Of a stretch of 14,129 nucleotides of DNA, positions 1-6,658 are shown one piece after another. Origin of the DNA: CAYQUL01 sp964568925 (GTDB taxonomy: Bacteria; Patescibacteriota; Microgenomatia; UBA8517). Both the position numbers and the translations under genes were made by a program. Under the pieces are notes generated by a model. It made no database searches, was not told the origin of the DNA, and saw only the letters and a list, made by a program, of their open reading frames with translations. The stretch lies in the NCBI GenBank assembly GCA_964568925.1, contig CAZMSJ010000022.1, forward strand, positions 1 through 14,129. Reading direction: 5' to 3'. How positions within the stretch are numbered: position 1 is the stretch's first letter; each line of letters begins with the position of its first letter.

Positions 1-98
1 TCATTGTACATGATTTTCTTTGAACAAAAAAAGTCGCTGTTTTTTTAGCAGAGTCACAAGGTTCAACACGTCAATTAGCTTTCCGTGTAGTTATCACT

Positions 99-104
99 TA
101 TAAT
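99..104 (+). promoter_or_regulatory. -10 box for the zinc-ribbon gene
   Basis: A perfect TATAAT lies 36 nt before the ATG at 141. The candidate -35 (TTAGCT, 75-80, 18-bp spacer) is poor. A clear SD (AAGGAG, 127-132) follows, so this gene would have a normal leader. Assigned by motif only. Confidence 0.55.
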
Positions 105-140
105 ATTGGTTCGCAAGCATATCTGTAAGGAGATAGCCTA

Positions 141-476
141 ATGAGTGAGTGTAAACGAAACCACATTTCTCTTCCAAATTCGTTTTCCTTTTGCCCATAC
201 TGTGGAAGCAAAATTGAACGGGCACAGTCACTTTCAGATACTGAAGTGAACGAGGCACTCTTGAAGCTGGCACAGACCTGGGACAAGAAAGACTACAACA
301 GATTTTTTGTTGAAGTTCTGAAGCTGGAAATACGTGTAAAAGATGCACTTATGAGAGCCCGTGTTACCCCTGAAAAAGCTGTTACGATGCAGAGATGTGA
401 CTTTCAGAAAGTAAGGATGATCGGTGAAGTAGCAATCGAACAGATAATCAGAAATCGCCTGTCCTATACCGGATAG
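141..476 (+). CDS. Small zinc-ribbon-like protein, function unknown
   Basis: A 111-aa soluble protein of no recognised family. The ATG is supported by AAGGAG at 127-132, 8 nt upstream. The N-terminus holds C4, H8, C18 and C21; the last pair sits in CPYCGSKI, the knuckle of a zinc ribbon, so one zinc could be bound by a C-x3-H / C-x2-C set. Residues about 32-105 are predicted helical and charged, without membrane segments. The gene is monocistronic and convergent with the next gene, sharing the hairpin at 488-513. Zinc binding is inferred from the motif; the role (nucleic-acid or protein binding) is unknown. Confidence 0.75.
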   Translation: MSECKRNHISLPNSFSFCPYCGSKIERAQSLSDTEVNEALLKLAQTWDKKDYNRFFVEVLKLEIRVKDALMRARVTPEKAVTMQRCDFQKVRMIGEVAIEQIIRNRLSYTG

Positions 477-478
477 GC

Positions 479-513
479 AAAAAAATGAGCCCGGGACAAA
501 TATGTCTCGGGCT
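479..513. terminator. Bidirectional intrinsic terminator between convergent genes
   Basis: A 10-bp stem (AGCCCGGGAC at 488-497 with GTCTCGGGCT at 504-513, one G-T pair) has a 6-nt loop. On the minus strand it is followed by seven U (plus A7 at 479-485), a strong terminator for the 521-1213 gene. On the plus strand only ACTTCGTTT follows, so it is weaker for the 141-476 gene. Confidence 0.8.
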
Positions 514-520
514 ACTTCGT

Positions 521-1213
521 TTAACTTTGAATCAAGGAACTAAAGTAGGCAATCTTCTCAGGCGTCAAGTGTGCAAGATAGATAATACCTTGTTCACTAC
601 CTTTGCCTTCTGCTGCAAAGACTTTGACGTACGGGGAAGTGTACGGCATGGCCTTGTATGCAGGAGCCTCATCGCTCAGGTAAATTCGGTCACCTTCAAT
701 TCGGCCAACAAGTGTCCATTGCCCAGAATCAACATTTTCCGTTGGTCCAACCCACACAAGGGCGTATTCAAACGTTATGGATTTTGTCTCAAAGACAACC
801 TTATGCAAAAGATCTACTAGCTGCTTCGCAAGAGTTCCACGCTTTACTGGCGTAAAAACAATCCCAGCAAAGGTCGCATTCAATTCGTTCAATGGCTGCT
901 TTGCTACAGGGATCGGAGCCAGTGCCGGTACATCATTCACATGGTGTGGAGGGACAACTGGTTTCTTCTGAACCTCTCCTACCAACACCCGAATACCCTT
1001 CTCACCTTTCACAAGCTTCCCTGACTGGCAGAGTGCCATATAGTTCGGCTTCACAGATTCCTGGCAAACGTCATGTGGAGGATTATCATCGTTAAGTGCA
1101 TACTGACACACTTGATTATACGTAAGGCCCTTTTGCCCATGACGACGAAAAATCTCAATGATATTCTCTTGAGTCACCGTGATATTCTCTTGAGTCACCG
1201 TACTACTTGCCAT
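521..1213 (-). CDS. Winged-helix-like protein with tandem-repeated N-terminus, function unknown
   Basis: 230 aa. The ATG has GGAGA 9 nt upstream on the minus strand. Residues about 1-17 contain the doubled heptapeptide TVTQENI, encoded by a perfect 21-bp tandem repeat. Residues about 17-78 (IIEIFRRHG, GLTYNQVCQYAL, then KLVKGEKGIRV) read like three helices plus a beta-wing, so a winged-helix DNA-binding domain is plausible. A Pro-rich linker follows at about 83-107, then a compact alpha/beta domain of about 120 residues of unknown type. It is divergent from the XRE-GHKL operon and their promoters overlap, so it could regulate that operon. No family was recognised; the winged helix is an inference from pattern. 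Confidence 0.7.
   Translation of the reverse strand: MASSTVTQENITVTQENIIEIFRRHGQKGLTYNQVCQYALNDDNPPHDVCQESVKPNYMALCQSGKLVKGEKGIRVLVGEVQKKPVVPPHHVNDVPALAPIPVAKQPLNELNATFAGIVFTPVKRGTLAKQLVDLLHKVVFETKSITFEYALVWVGPTENVDSGQWTLVGRIEGDRIYLSDEAPAYKAMPYTSPYVKVFAAEGKGSEQGIIYLAHLTPEKIAYFSSLIQS
1160..1201. repeat. Perfect 21-bp tandem duplication inside a CDS
   Basis: Two identical adjacent 21-nt copies occupy 1160-1180 and 1181-1201. They lie in the first codons of the minus-strand winged-helix-like gene and add exactly seven residues in frame. Confidence 0.95.
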
Positions 1214-1244
1214 TTAACTGTTCTCCATTTGTCTGAAAAGTACT

Positions 1245-1259
1245 GCACACAATTTGTGC
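1245..1259. promoter_or_regulatory. Inverted repeat in the leader of the winged-helix-like gene
   Basis: GCACACAATTTGTGC has 5-bp arms GCACA/TGTGC around a 5-nt centre. It lies between the -10 box at 1267-1272 and the SD of the minus-strand gene, a typical operator position. Function is inferred. Confidence 0.4.
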
Positions 1260-1266
1260 GAAGGGT

Positions 1267-1295
1267 ATTATGGGGCTTTTGGACGTGAAATGCAA
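1267..1295 (-). promoter_or_regulatory. Sigma70-like promoter of the winged-helix-like gene
   Basis: On the minus strand, TTGCAT (1295-1290), a 17-bp spacer and CATAAT (1272-1267) precede the gene starting at 1213. Its -35 overlaps the -35 of the divergent plus-strand promoter by one base, so the two are likely to compete for polymerase. Confidence 0.5.
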
Positions 1296-1313
1296 GTAGA
1301 TATAGGGTAAAAT
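1285..1313 (+). promoter_or_regulatory. Sigma70-like promoter of the XRE-GHKL operon
   Basis: GTGAAA (1285-1290), a 17-bp spacer and TAAAAT (1308-1313) lie upstream of the operon. The expected start of transcription is near 1320, immediately before the inverted repeat at 1322-1342. Confidence 0.5.
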
Positions 1314-1321
1314 AGTCAATC

Positions 1322-1342
1322 TTTTGAGGATTCACCTCAAAA
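1322..1342 (+). promoter_or_regulatory. Inverted repeat / 5'-leader hairpin of the XRE-GHKL operon
   Basis: TTTTGAGG and CCTCAAAA form a perfect 8-bp stem around ATTCA. It begins about at the predicted transcription start, so it could be an operator for the XRE-like protein encoded just downstream or a 5' stabilising hairpin. It is not followed by a U tract, so it is not a terminator. Confidence 0.5.
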
Positions 1343-1372
1343 ACGTACCTTGAAAGAAAAAAAGGAGCAATC

Positions 1373-1969
1373 ATGCCGACCAGGCAAAAGCAGCAATATG
1401 CAGTTAACCTTGCTCACGCACTGAAAGAGTGGAGCAAAAAGACTGGAACTAGCCTTGAAGATTTGCGTTTTGAGATTGACGTTGATCCACGTAGCTGGCG
1501 AGATGTTCTCGCCGGCGCTCGAATCATCGAGTCCCGAAAATCGGACCTTTATGCCCAACTTTTTAGAAGAACTGGCCTCATCGAGGCTGATCCCACAGCT
1601 ATCCCCAATCGGGGTGGAGGTGTACTGGTTGTTCGGCAATGGACGTATGAACAACTTAGCAATTGGTGGCAATCCCGTTATCCAGACGAATGTGAAATGC
1701 CTGAAGTAAAACTCTTGTTGTCAAAAACACGGGGGGCCAAAGATTCAGGGGTTCACTTTGAAATGCCTGATGGTGAAGAAAGTCTTGAGCTTGTCGAGTT
1801 TAAAGAATTCCTCTCAAGCCTAATGCAAGGTGACAAAGAATTTCGAGATCATTTTTACCGGAATAATCGGACACTGCTGAGAAAGATCATCGAAATGATG
1901 AATATTCTCAATTCAAACCCTCAAGTTAGAGAAGAACTTCTAAATCTCAAAGGAGTCGTGAATGAGTAA
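1373..1969 (+). CDS. XRE-like helix-turn-helix protein coupled to a GHKL ATPase
   Basis: 198 aa, with a strong SD AAGGAG (1362-1367) 5 nt before ATG. Residues about 11-70 fit a Cro/CI-type HTH: helix NLAHALKEWSKKTG, helix SLEDLRFEID, recognition-like DPRSWRDVLAG, then SRKSDLYAQLFRRTGL. Residues about 88-120 and 133-198 are mixed and helical, ending in an acidic/basic helical tail (FKEFLSSLMQ, RTLLRKIIEMMNIL) that could mediate oligomer or partner contacts. The stop overlaps the next start in ATGAGTAA, with an SD (AAAGGAG) inside this gene, so the two proteins are translationally coupled and probably act together. An autoregulator or adaptor role is inferred; the family was not identified by name. 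Confidence 0.75.
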   Translation: MPTRQKQQYAVNLAHALKEWSKKTGTSLEDLRFEIDVDPRSWRDVLAGARIIESRKSDLYAQLFRRTGLIEADPTAIPNRGGGVLVVRQWTYEQLSNWWQSRYPDECEMPEVKLLLSKTRGAKDSGVHFEMPDGEESLELVEFKEFLSSLMQGDKEFRDHFYRNNRTLLRKIIEMMNILNSNPQVREELLNLKGVVNE

Positions 1970-3407
1970 CATTGTCTATAGCGGAAAAACACAGGTTTAT
2001 TTGCCTAACGTCCTCTGGAACTTAGGCAGTATGTATTCAAATCCAAGAGAAGCGTTATGGGAACCGATTGCAAATGAAATCGATTCACAGAGAAATATTA
2101 AACGACCGACAATCTGGGTTGATGTCTATCCCGACAAAATCATTATTACTGGAAATGGTTCAGGAATGCTTCCTGTCATGCCACAAAGTGATGAGAAAAT
2201 ACTCAACCATTTCTTTGAAACAAGTGGAGAAAGCGCTGATATCCGAGATTCATTAACTCCAGTAGCCAAACATTCGCTCGTGTGGCTCTTAAACTACGTT
2301 TCCTATTCGCCCAAGAAACAACAGCAAGGAGAGCAACAAAACGGTGTTCGTGGTATTGGTGCACTTGCCTACTTAACGTATGCAAAAGTAGCAAAGGTTG
2401 TGACCAAACCATCTCAAGAGCTGATACAGGCACTTCTCAGCTTAGGTATCAAGATGCCCAAAGGAAATTCCTTTGCTATTACGATGCCACAAGTTCAGAT
2501 CTCCGAAGGTTCGACAATTGATTCAAGAGTTATTGCCCTTGATGATCCACTCACTGATCCATTTGGAAATGTTCTTTCCAGTGGAACGAGAGTAACGATT
2601 ACTGGGTTTAATGATGATGAGATTACGCAAGGAAAAAATGGTCAACTAACGCCAGGTCGTATCCTTTCATATTTGAAAGGTAAGATTGACCCGGACTCAG
2701 TTGCTATTTGGGTTGGTGATCATGTGCGCTATTCTCAACCGCAAAAAGTCTGGACCTTAGTTACGAAAGACGAGATCAAGGGGACCTTAGTTTATGGTGG
2801 TACTGGTACGTGTGAAGACAGTGCACTATTTTCCTTAAATCTGTTTTTCGATCCGTTGAAGGAACCCAATTCTCCAGTTGTTCTGAGAGGAAAAACTCCT
2901 ACGTTTCGGTTAACTCAGATTGAAGAACTCAATCACTCACCTTGGAACAAGCTTGGTGGAGAGATTGGATTCCCACAATATTTGGTTGATGCACATTTAT
3001 GGAATGCACAGAAAGATATGCTGCAAGAGACGAAAGAGAAACAAAGATGGGTTCGAGCCCTTGTAAAACTTGAACCAACTATTCAAGTACTTTTACGAAA
3101 GGCGCAGCAAATCCATACGGAAAAGTCTAATCAAGAATTTATTGATGACTTTCGTCAAGCAACAATGGCAGCACTTTCATCAATTGATGTATTTGCNNNN
3201 NNNNNNNNNNNNNNNNNNNNNNNNNNNNNNNNNNNNNNNNNNNNNNNNNNNNNNNNNNNNNNNNNNNNNNNNNNNNNNNNNNNNNNNNNNNNNNNNATGA
3301 CAATTGCAGCAGAGCTCAATGCAAAACTGTTTCCCATTTTTCGTCAGAAACGAGAAGTACGAAAGAGTATGCTAAAAGGCTCGAAGATGAAACAGAATAG
3401 AAAGTAG
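1962..3407 (+). CDS. GHKL (Bergerat-fold) ATPase, interrupted by a scaffold gap
   Basis: The reading frame runs 481 codons including gap bases; 411 residues precede the gap and 36 follow it, so true length is unknown. It resembles MutL/Hsp90/MORC-type GHKL ATPases. The N-box is EPIANEIDS (E34 general base, N38 for Mg, D41). The G1 box is ITGNGSGM (63-69 region), where the usual adenine-binding Asp is Gly64. The G2 lid is GVRGIGALAYL (from 128), and GTRVTITGF (208-216) matches the later beta-strand with the conserved Thr. Residues about 345-411 are helical. No sensor, receiver or nuclease domain is visible. It is preceded by a coupled XRE-like gene and followed by a terminator. ATP-driven DNA or protein remodelling is inferred; a defence role is possible but unproven. 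Confidence 0.8.
   Translation: MSNIVYSGKTQVYLPNVLWNLGSMYSNPREALWEPIANEIDSQRNIKRPTIWVDVYPDKIIITGNGSGMLPVMPQSDEKILNHFFETSGESADIRDSLTPVAKHSLVWLLNYVSYSPKKQQQGEQQNGVRGIGALAYLTYAKVAKVVTKPSQELIQALLSLGIKMPKGNSFAITMPQVQISEGSTIDSRVIALDDPLTDPFGNVLSSGTRVTITGFNDDEITQGKNGQLTPGRILSYLKGKIDPDSVAIWVGDHVRYSQPQKVWTLVTKDEIKGTLVYGGTGTCEDSALFSLNLFFDPLKEPNSPVVLRGKTPTFRLTQIEELNHSPWNKLGGEIGFPQYLVDAHLWNAQKDMLQETKEKQRWVRALVKLEPTIQVLLRKAQQIHTEKSNQEFIDDFRQATMAALSSIDVFXXXXXXXXXXXXXXXXXXXXXXXXXXXXXXXXXXMTIAAELNAKLFPIFRQKREVRKSMLKGSKMKQNRK
3197..3296. other. Scaffold gap (100 N)
   Basis: Exactly 100 N, a conventional placeholder. It falls in the C-terminal part of the GHKL ATPase. The reading frame happens to stay open across it, but the missing length is unknown. 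Confidence 0.98.
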
Positions 3408-3413
3408 TTAGTT

Positions 3414-3441
3414 CTCCCCCAATATATGGGGGAGTTTTTTT
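3414..3441 (+). terminator. Intrinsic terminator of the XRE-GHKL operon
   Basis: CTCCCCC (3414-3420), loop AATATAT, GGGGGAG (3428-3434), then T7. It starts 7 nt after the stop at 3407. Its 3' half and tail (GGGGAG, T7, GTACCT) are identical to the terminator at 6932-6962. Confidence 0.92.
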
Positions 3442-3445
3442 GTAC

Positions 3446-4117
3446 CTAATACACAAACTTCACTCGTCCCCCGCTAAAGGTTGTAAGGGTTGATGTCTTT
3501 GATTTTATTTGAACACGATAATTATTTTGACCAGAAAGGAGAGTCATTTTGGCGGATGTCGCCACACTTGTTTGACCTGACTCACTAGAAACTTCACTGC
3601 CAGGAACTGAAACACCATTGGTCACATCAAAAATACGTGCAGATGCTTCCCCACTTCCGGACTCAACCATAAGGTTTGCGTCCCAAGTCACATATGCAGC
3701 CACTCCATACTCAACAGAAAGATTAACTTTGAAATCACTTCCGACAACATCAACCCAATCATTCTGGTTTGTTGACATCACAACAACAACTGGAAGAAAG
3801 GTTGTTTGGCGTACCTTTCCTGCCTGTGTTTGTGGAAGGGGTGTACTTGTTTTACTTGGCGTTGGGGTTGGTGTTGGCAGAGCTGTTGCCGTAATAGGAG
3901 GTGTCACAATGGGTGTACCACTTGGTCCAGCTTCAGGGGTTGTTTCACGAATGAGTGTTTGTACTGGTTTCTTTTCAAGCTCATCAACGCGTACTGCGAT
4001 TTCTTTCACTTGGTTACCTATACGGAAGGTAACTGCCCCTAAGAGAAAGATAGAAACAAGAAGCAGGAAAAAAAGAAAAATATAGAACGGGCTCACCTTG
4101 TGACTTGAAGTGTACAT
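3446..4117 (-). CDS. Membrane-anchored protein with Pro/Thr linker and beta-rich outer domain
   Basis: 223 aa. Residues 1-10 are short and basic, 11-30 form one strongly hydrophobic segment, and about 31-50 are a short helical stalk (VKEIAVRVDELEKK). Residues 59-97 form a Pro/Thr-rich spacer with PTPTPTP. Residues about 105-223 alternate as beta-strands and probably form a sandwich domain outside the cell. The inferred topology is N-in with a surface-exposed C-terminus, as in many CPR envelope proteins. No catalytic motif is visible. The gene follows cysS by 12 nt, but a TACAAT box 6 nt before the ATG and the lack of an SD suggest its own leaderless transcript. Family unknown. Confidence 0.75.
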   Translation of the reverse strand: MYTSSHKVSPFYIFLFFLLLVSIFLLGAVTFRIGNQVKEIAVRVDELEKKPVQTLIRETTPEAGPSGTPIVTPPITATALPTPTPTPSKTSTPLPQTQAGKVRQTTFLPVVVVMSTNQNDWVDVVGSDFKVNLSVEYGVAAYVTWDANLMVESGSGEASARIFDVTNGVSVPGSEVSSESGQTSVATSAKMTLLSGQNNYRVQIKSKTSTLTTFSGGRVKFVY

Positions 4118-4123
4118 ATCACT

Positions 4124-4129
4124 ATTGTA
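4124..4129 (-). promoter_or_regulatory. -10 box immediately before the surface-protein start
   Basis: TACAAT on the minus strand lies 6 nt before the ATG at 4117, squeezed between it and the cysS stop. Transcription from it would begin at or next to the start codon, giving a leaderless mRNA. No convincing -35. Confidence 0.4.
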
Positions 4130-5557
4130 TTACATTTTTAACCTAAGTTTTGCGCCACTTGGGGTATCAAAAACATCATAGCCTGCTGACTCAATTTGTT
4201 TGCGGAGGTTATCTGCTTCATCAAATTGTTTGTTTTTCCTGGCCTCTTCTCGTTTTGTGAGTAGTGAAATAACTTCCTCTGGGATATCTTCTCTCTTTTT
4301 TTCTGTTATATGGATTAAGCCAAACCCTAAGATTTCATCAAAGGTATAGAGTAAGTCTCTCTTATCTGATTCTGGAATATTACTTTTAACCATCTCCCAG
4401 ACAACAGCAAGTGCTTGTGGTGTATTTAAGTCATTATTCATTGCTTCCATAAATCTGTTCCCAAATACTTGAATCTTTTCCATCTTTTCTGGAGAAAGCG
4501 TTGTTCTCTGGTCAGTTGACTCTGTATGGATAAGTGAGGCAACGATTTCTTGTAATTTAGTTAATGCACTTTGGGATGCTTCAAGTGCTTCCCAGGTAAA
4601 GTTCATGTGTTTGCTGTAGTGAGCAGTTAGATAAAAATATCGAAGAGCCAATGGATCAATCTCTTTTGCCTTCACGTCATCAATTGTGTAGAAATTACCT
4701 AAACTTTTACTCATCTTGCGACCATCAACCAAAAGATGACTGTAGTGCATCCATACTTTTACAAAGGGATGTTTGTTTGTTGCTCCTTCACTCTGTGCAA
4801 TTTCATTGGGGTGATGAACTGGTAAATGATCCTCACCTCCGGTGTGGATATCAAACTGATCACCCAAGTACTTCATACTCATTGCGGAACACTCAATGTG
4901 CCAACCGGGGAAGCCATCTCCCCATGGAGAACTCCAGTGCATGATGTGATCTGCAAATCGACCAACTCGTTTAAACCACAACACAAAGTCAGCAGGGTGC
5001 TTTTTCATACTCCCCGTTTGTACTTCTTCTCGAACGGCTTGCTGCTTCTCTGACAAAGACTGACCGAGAAGTTCACCATAGGCTGGAAACGTTTCTACAT
5101 CAAAGTAGACGGCTTCAGGGGTGTCATATGCATGACCATTGGCAAACAATTTTTGAATTAAGGAAATTTGTTCCGGAATGTGGTCAGTTGCTTTACAAAT
5201 AACGGTTGGGCGAAGAATTCCCAACTGGTCCATGGTGTCATAGAAGTTTTTGGTAAAAAACTCTGCTACTTCCCAAACGGTTTTCTGTGCCTTTGCTGCA
5301 CCTTTTTCCATTTTGTCTTCTCCCTCATCCCCATCAGAGGCCAGGTGCCCGACGTCTGTTACATTTTGCACATGGGTAACTTCATATCCATTTGCCGTTA
5401 AGGTTCTACGCAAAATGTCATCCATTACATACTTTCTCCCGTGACCAATATGTGCGTAGTCATACACGGTCATACCACAGGTATATAAACCAACCTTCGG
5501 TGGAGCTATTGGGTGAAAATCTTCAGTTTGTTTTGTGAGTGAATTATGAAGCTTCAT
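4130..5557 (-). CDS. cysS: Cysteinyl-tRNA synthetase
   Basis: 475 aa, about the usual CysRS length. It charges tRNA-Cys with cysteine in the cytoplasm using ATP. It is class I: the HIGH signature is at 36-39 (AHIGHGRK) and KMSKS at 281-285. The zinc site that selects cysteine is intact as C27 (YTCGMTVYD), C223 (WHIECSAMS), H248 and E252 (HHPNEIAQSE). GWHIECS and HTGGEDHLPVHHPNE are characteristic of CysRS rather than MshC. The C-terminal end (DEADNLRKQIESAGY, then DTPSG) is conserved in CysRS, so the protein is complete. The start at 5557 has no SD, but TATAAT lies 8 nt upstream, suggesting a leaderless transcript. A membrane-anchored protein gene follows 12 nt downstream. Confidence 0.97.
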   Translation of the reverse strand: MKLHNSLTKQTEDFHPIAPPKVGLYTCGMTVYDYAHIGHGRKYVMDDILRRTLTANGYEVTHVQNVTDVGHLASDGDEGEDKMEKGAAKAQKTVWEVAEFFTKNFYDTMDQLGILRPTVICKATDHIPEQISLIQKLFANGHAYDTPEAVYFDVETFPAYGELLGQSLSEKQQAVREEVQTGSMKKHPADFVLWFKRVGRFADHIMHWSSPWGDGFPGWHIECSAMSMKYLGDQFDIHTGGEDHLPVHHPNEIAQSEGATNKHPFVKVWMHYSHLLVDGRKMSKSLGNFYTIDDVKAKEIDPLALRYFYLTAHYSKHMNFTWEALEASQSALTKLQEIVASLIHTESTDQRTTLSPEKMEKIQVFGNRFMEAMNNDLNTPQALAVVWEMVKSNIPESDKRDLLYTFDEILGFGLIHITEKKREDIPEEVISLLTKREEARKNKQFDEADNLRKQIESAGYDVFDTPSGAKLRLKM

Positions 5558-5565
5558 ATGAGGCG

Positions 5566-5571
5566 ATTATA
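5566..5571 (-). promoter_or_regulatory. -10 box of cysS, leaderless arrangement
   Basis: A perfect TATAAT on the minus strand, 8 nt before the cysS ATG and directly after the stop codon (5572-5574) of the preceding fragment. No SD fits in between. The -35 position reads AAGGTG, so the -10 must dominate. Confidence 0.55.
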
Positions 5572-5865
5572 TCATCCTTTTCCAGTTCCACCTTTACTTT
5601 CGCTTTGCTTTTTTGATGTTAAAAAGCTTTGTACTTTTTGCTTGACTTGCCCCATCGCTTTCTTGGCTTTCCCGACGACCCCAACTGACTCAACCGGAGC
5701 CGACGTTGTTGCTACCTGCATTTCCTTTTGCACCATTTCATTGTAATTAACAAGTTTTTGTGACTCTTGTCTCCGGACTGATGCAATCATATCTTCCAAT
5801 TGTTTTATGCGACTCTTCTCCCAGGTAGCAAGTTGTTCACGATTAACTGTCTCTACTCCTTCGTT
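5572..5865 (-). CDS. C-terminal fragment of an unknown charged, coiled-coil protein
   Basis: About 97 residues visible; the start lies in or beyond the adjoining gap. The fragment is highly charged: a helical, probably coiled-coil stretch (REQLATWEKSRIKQLEDMI to NEMVQKEMQ), then a low-complexity region and a lysine-rich tail (KKAMGQVKQKVQ, ending SKGGTGKG). No known domain. The frame is open through the 100 N into recR, but normal RecR proteins end right about where the gap starts, so this is more likely a separate gene than a RecR extension. It ends 14 nt before the cysS start codon. Confidence 0.6.
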   Translation of the reverse strand, partial: NEGVETVNREQLATWEKSRIKQLEDMIASVRRQESQKLVNYNEMVQKEMQVATTSAPVESVGVVGKAKKAMGQVKQKVQSFLTSKKQSESKGGTGKG

Positions 5866-5965
5866 NNNNNNNNNNNNNNNNNNNNNNNNNNNNNNNNNNN
5901 NNNNNNNNNNNNNNNNNNNNNNNNNNNNNNNNNNNNNNNNNNNNNNNNNNNNNNNNNNNNNNNNN
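5866..5965. other. Scaffold gap (100 N)
   Basis: Placeholder gap between the last visible RecR codons and the unknown fragment; it hides the end of recR and the start of the next gene. Confidence 0.98.
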
Positions 5966-6570
5966 AGAGCACGAATTAAAGTCAAATCATCAGAGAATTC
6001 TAGGTATCCACCTGTTGGGATTCCCATTCCAAGACGAGAGATAGTTAAGGTATGACCATTTGGAGGAAATACTTCATGCAATCTGCGACTTAAATACATT
6101 GATGTTGCCTCGCCTTCCATTGTTGGGTTTGTTGCAATGATAACTTCATCAACTCGAGAAGTTTCATCGGTTCTCTTCATACGAGTAATCAAGTCTTCCA
6201 GATATAACTCGTCTGGACCAATGTTATCCATTGGATTAATTGACCCATGCAACACGTGATATAACCCATGATACTTTCCAGTCTTTTCAAAGACAAAGAT
6301 ATCAAGTGGTTGTTCAACCACCGTTATTACTTTCTGGTCACGACCAGGATCAGTGCAAATAGGACAAGGGTCAGTCTCAGAAATATTTTTGCAGGTACTA
6401 CAGAGCTTTGTATCAAGCTTAATACGTGCCACAGCATTGGCAAATTGATCGAGTTCTGTCTGAGGAACATGTAACATGTAGTAGGCTAACCGTTGGGCTG
6501 TTTTTGGACCAACACCAGGGAGTTTTTGAAACCCATTAATCAAATCAGTCAAAGGTTTTGCAACTTTCAT
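5966..6570 (-). CDS. recR: Recombination mediator protein RecR, last residues lost in gap
   Basis: 201 residues are visible, matching nearly all of a typical RecR (about 200 aa). RecR works with RecO/RecF to load RecA at gaps in DNA. Domains in order: helix-hairpin-helix LPGVGPKTAQRLAYYML (17-33), zinc finger C57-x2-C60 / C69-x2-C72, and a Toprim domain (about 81-180) with VITVVEQPLDIFVFEKTG and TNPTMEGEATSMYL, followed by the Walker-like GMGIPTGGYLEFSDDLTL. The chosen start is MKVAKPLTDL, the family N-terminus; an upstream in-frame extension (to 6678) would run through the divergent promoter and gene and is rejected. No SD; an extended -10 lies 9 nt upstream. It is separate here from dnaX-ybaB, with which it is often linked in bacteria. 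Confidence 0.95.
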
Positions 6571-6579
6571 ACGAGCTTC

Positions 6580-6588
6580 ATAATAGCA
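6580..6588 (-). promoter_or_regulatory. Extended -10 of recR
   Basis: TGC-TATTAT on the minus strand (6588-6580) lies 9 nt before the recR ATG. No SD in the short interval, so a leaderless or near-leaderless mRNA is likely. It occupies the -35 position of the divergent promoter at 6602-6610. Confidence 0.5.
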
Positions 6589-6601
6589 GAAAAGGTGCCT
6601 G

Positions 6602-6610
6602 TGATATAAT
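6602..6610 (+). promoter_or_regulatory. Extended -10 for the small membrane protein gene
   Basis: TGA-TATAAT (6602-6610) has no good -35. The leader after it holds a small hairpin (ATCTTT 6620-6625 with AAAGAT 6630-6635) before the SD at 6644-6651. Confidence 0.55.
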
Positions 6611-6658
6611 CCTTTTTCGATCTTTAAGAAAAGATTACTTTTGAAGGGTGGTATCGCA

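Noticed and set aside
23..60. Terminator of an upstream gene at A7...T7 around 26-48
   Set aside because: The pairing is only A/T with no GC stem, so it cannot be called a terminator with confidence.
485..820. 111-codon plus-strand frame after the terminator
   Set aside because: Begins within the terminator hairpin and is antisense to the winged-helix-like gene, which has SD and promoter.
3618..4085. Long plus-strand open frame opposite the Pro/Thr-linker protein
   Set aside because: No SD, composition typical of a shadow frame (Gly/Val-rich mirror of the Thr/Pro linker); the minus-strand frame has a TM segment and sensible domains.
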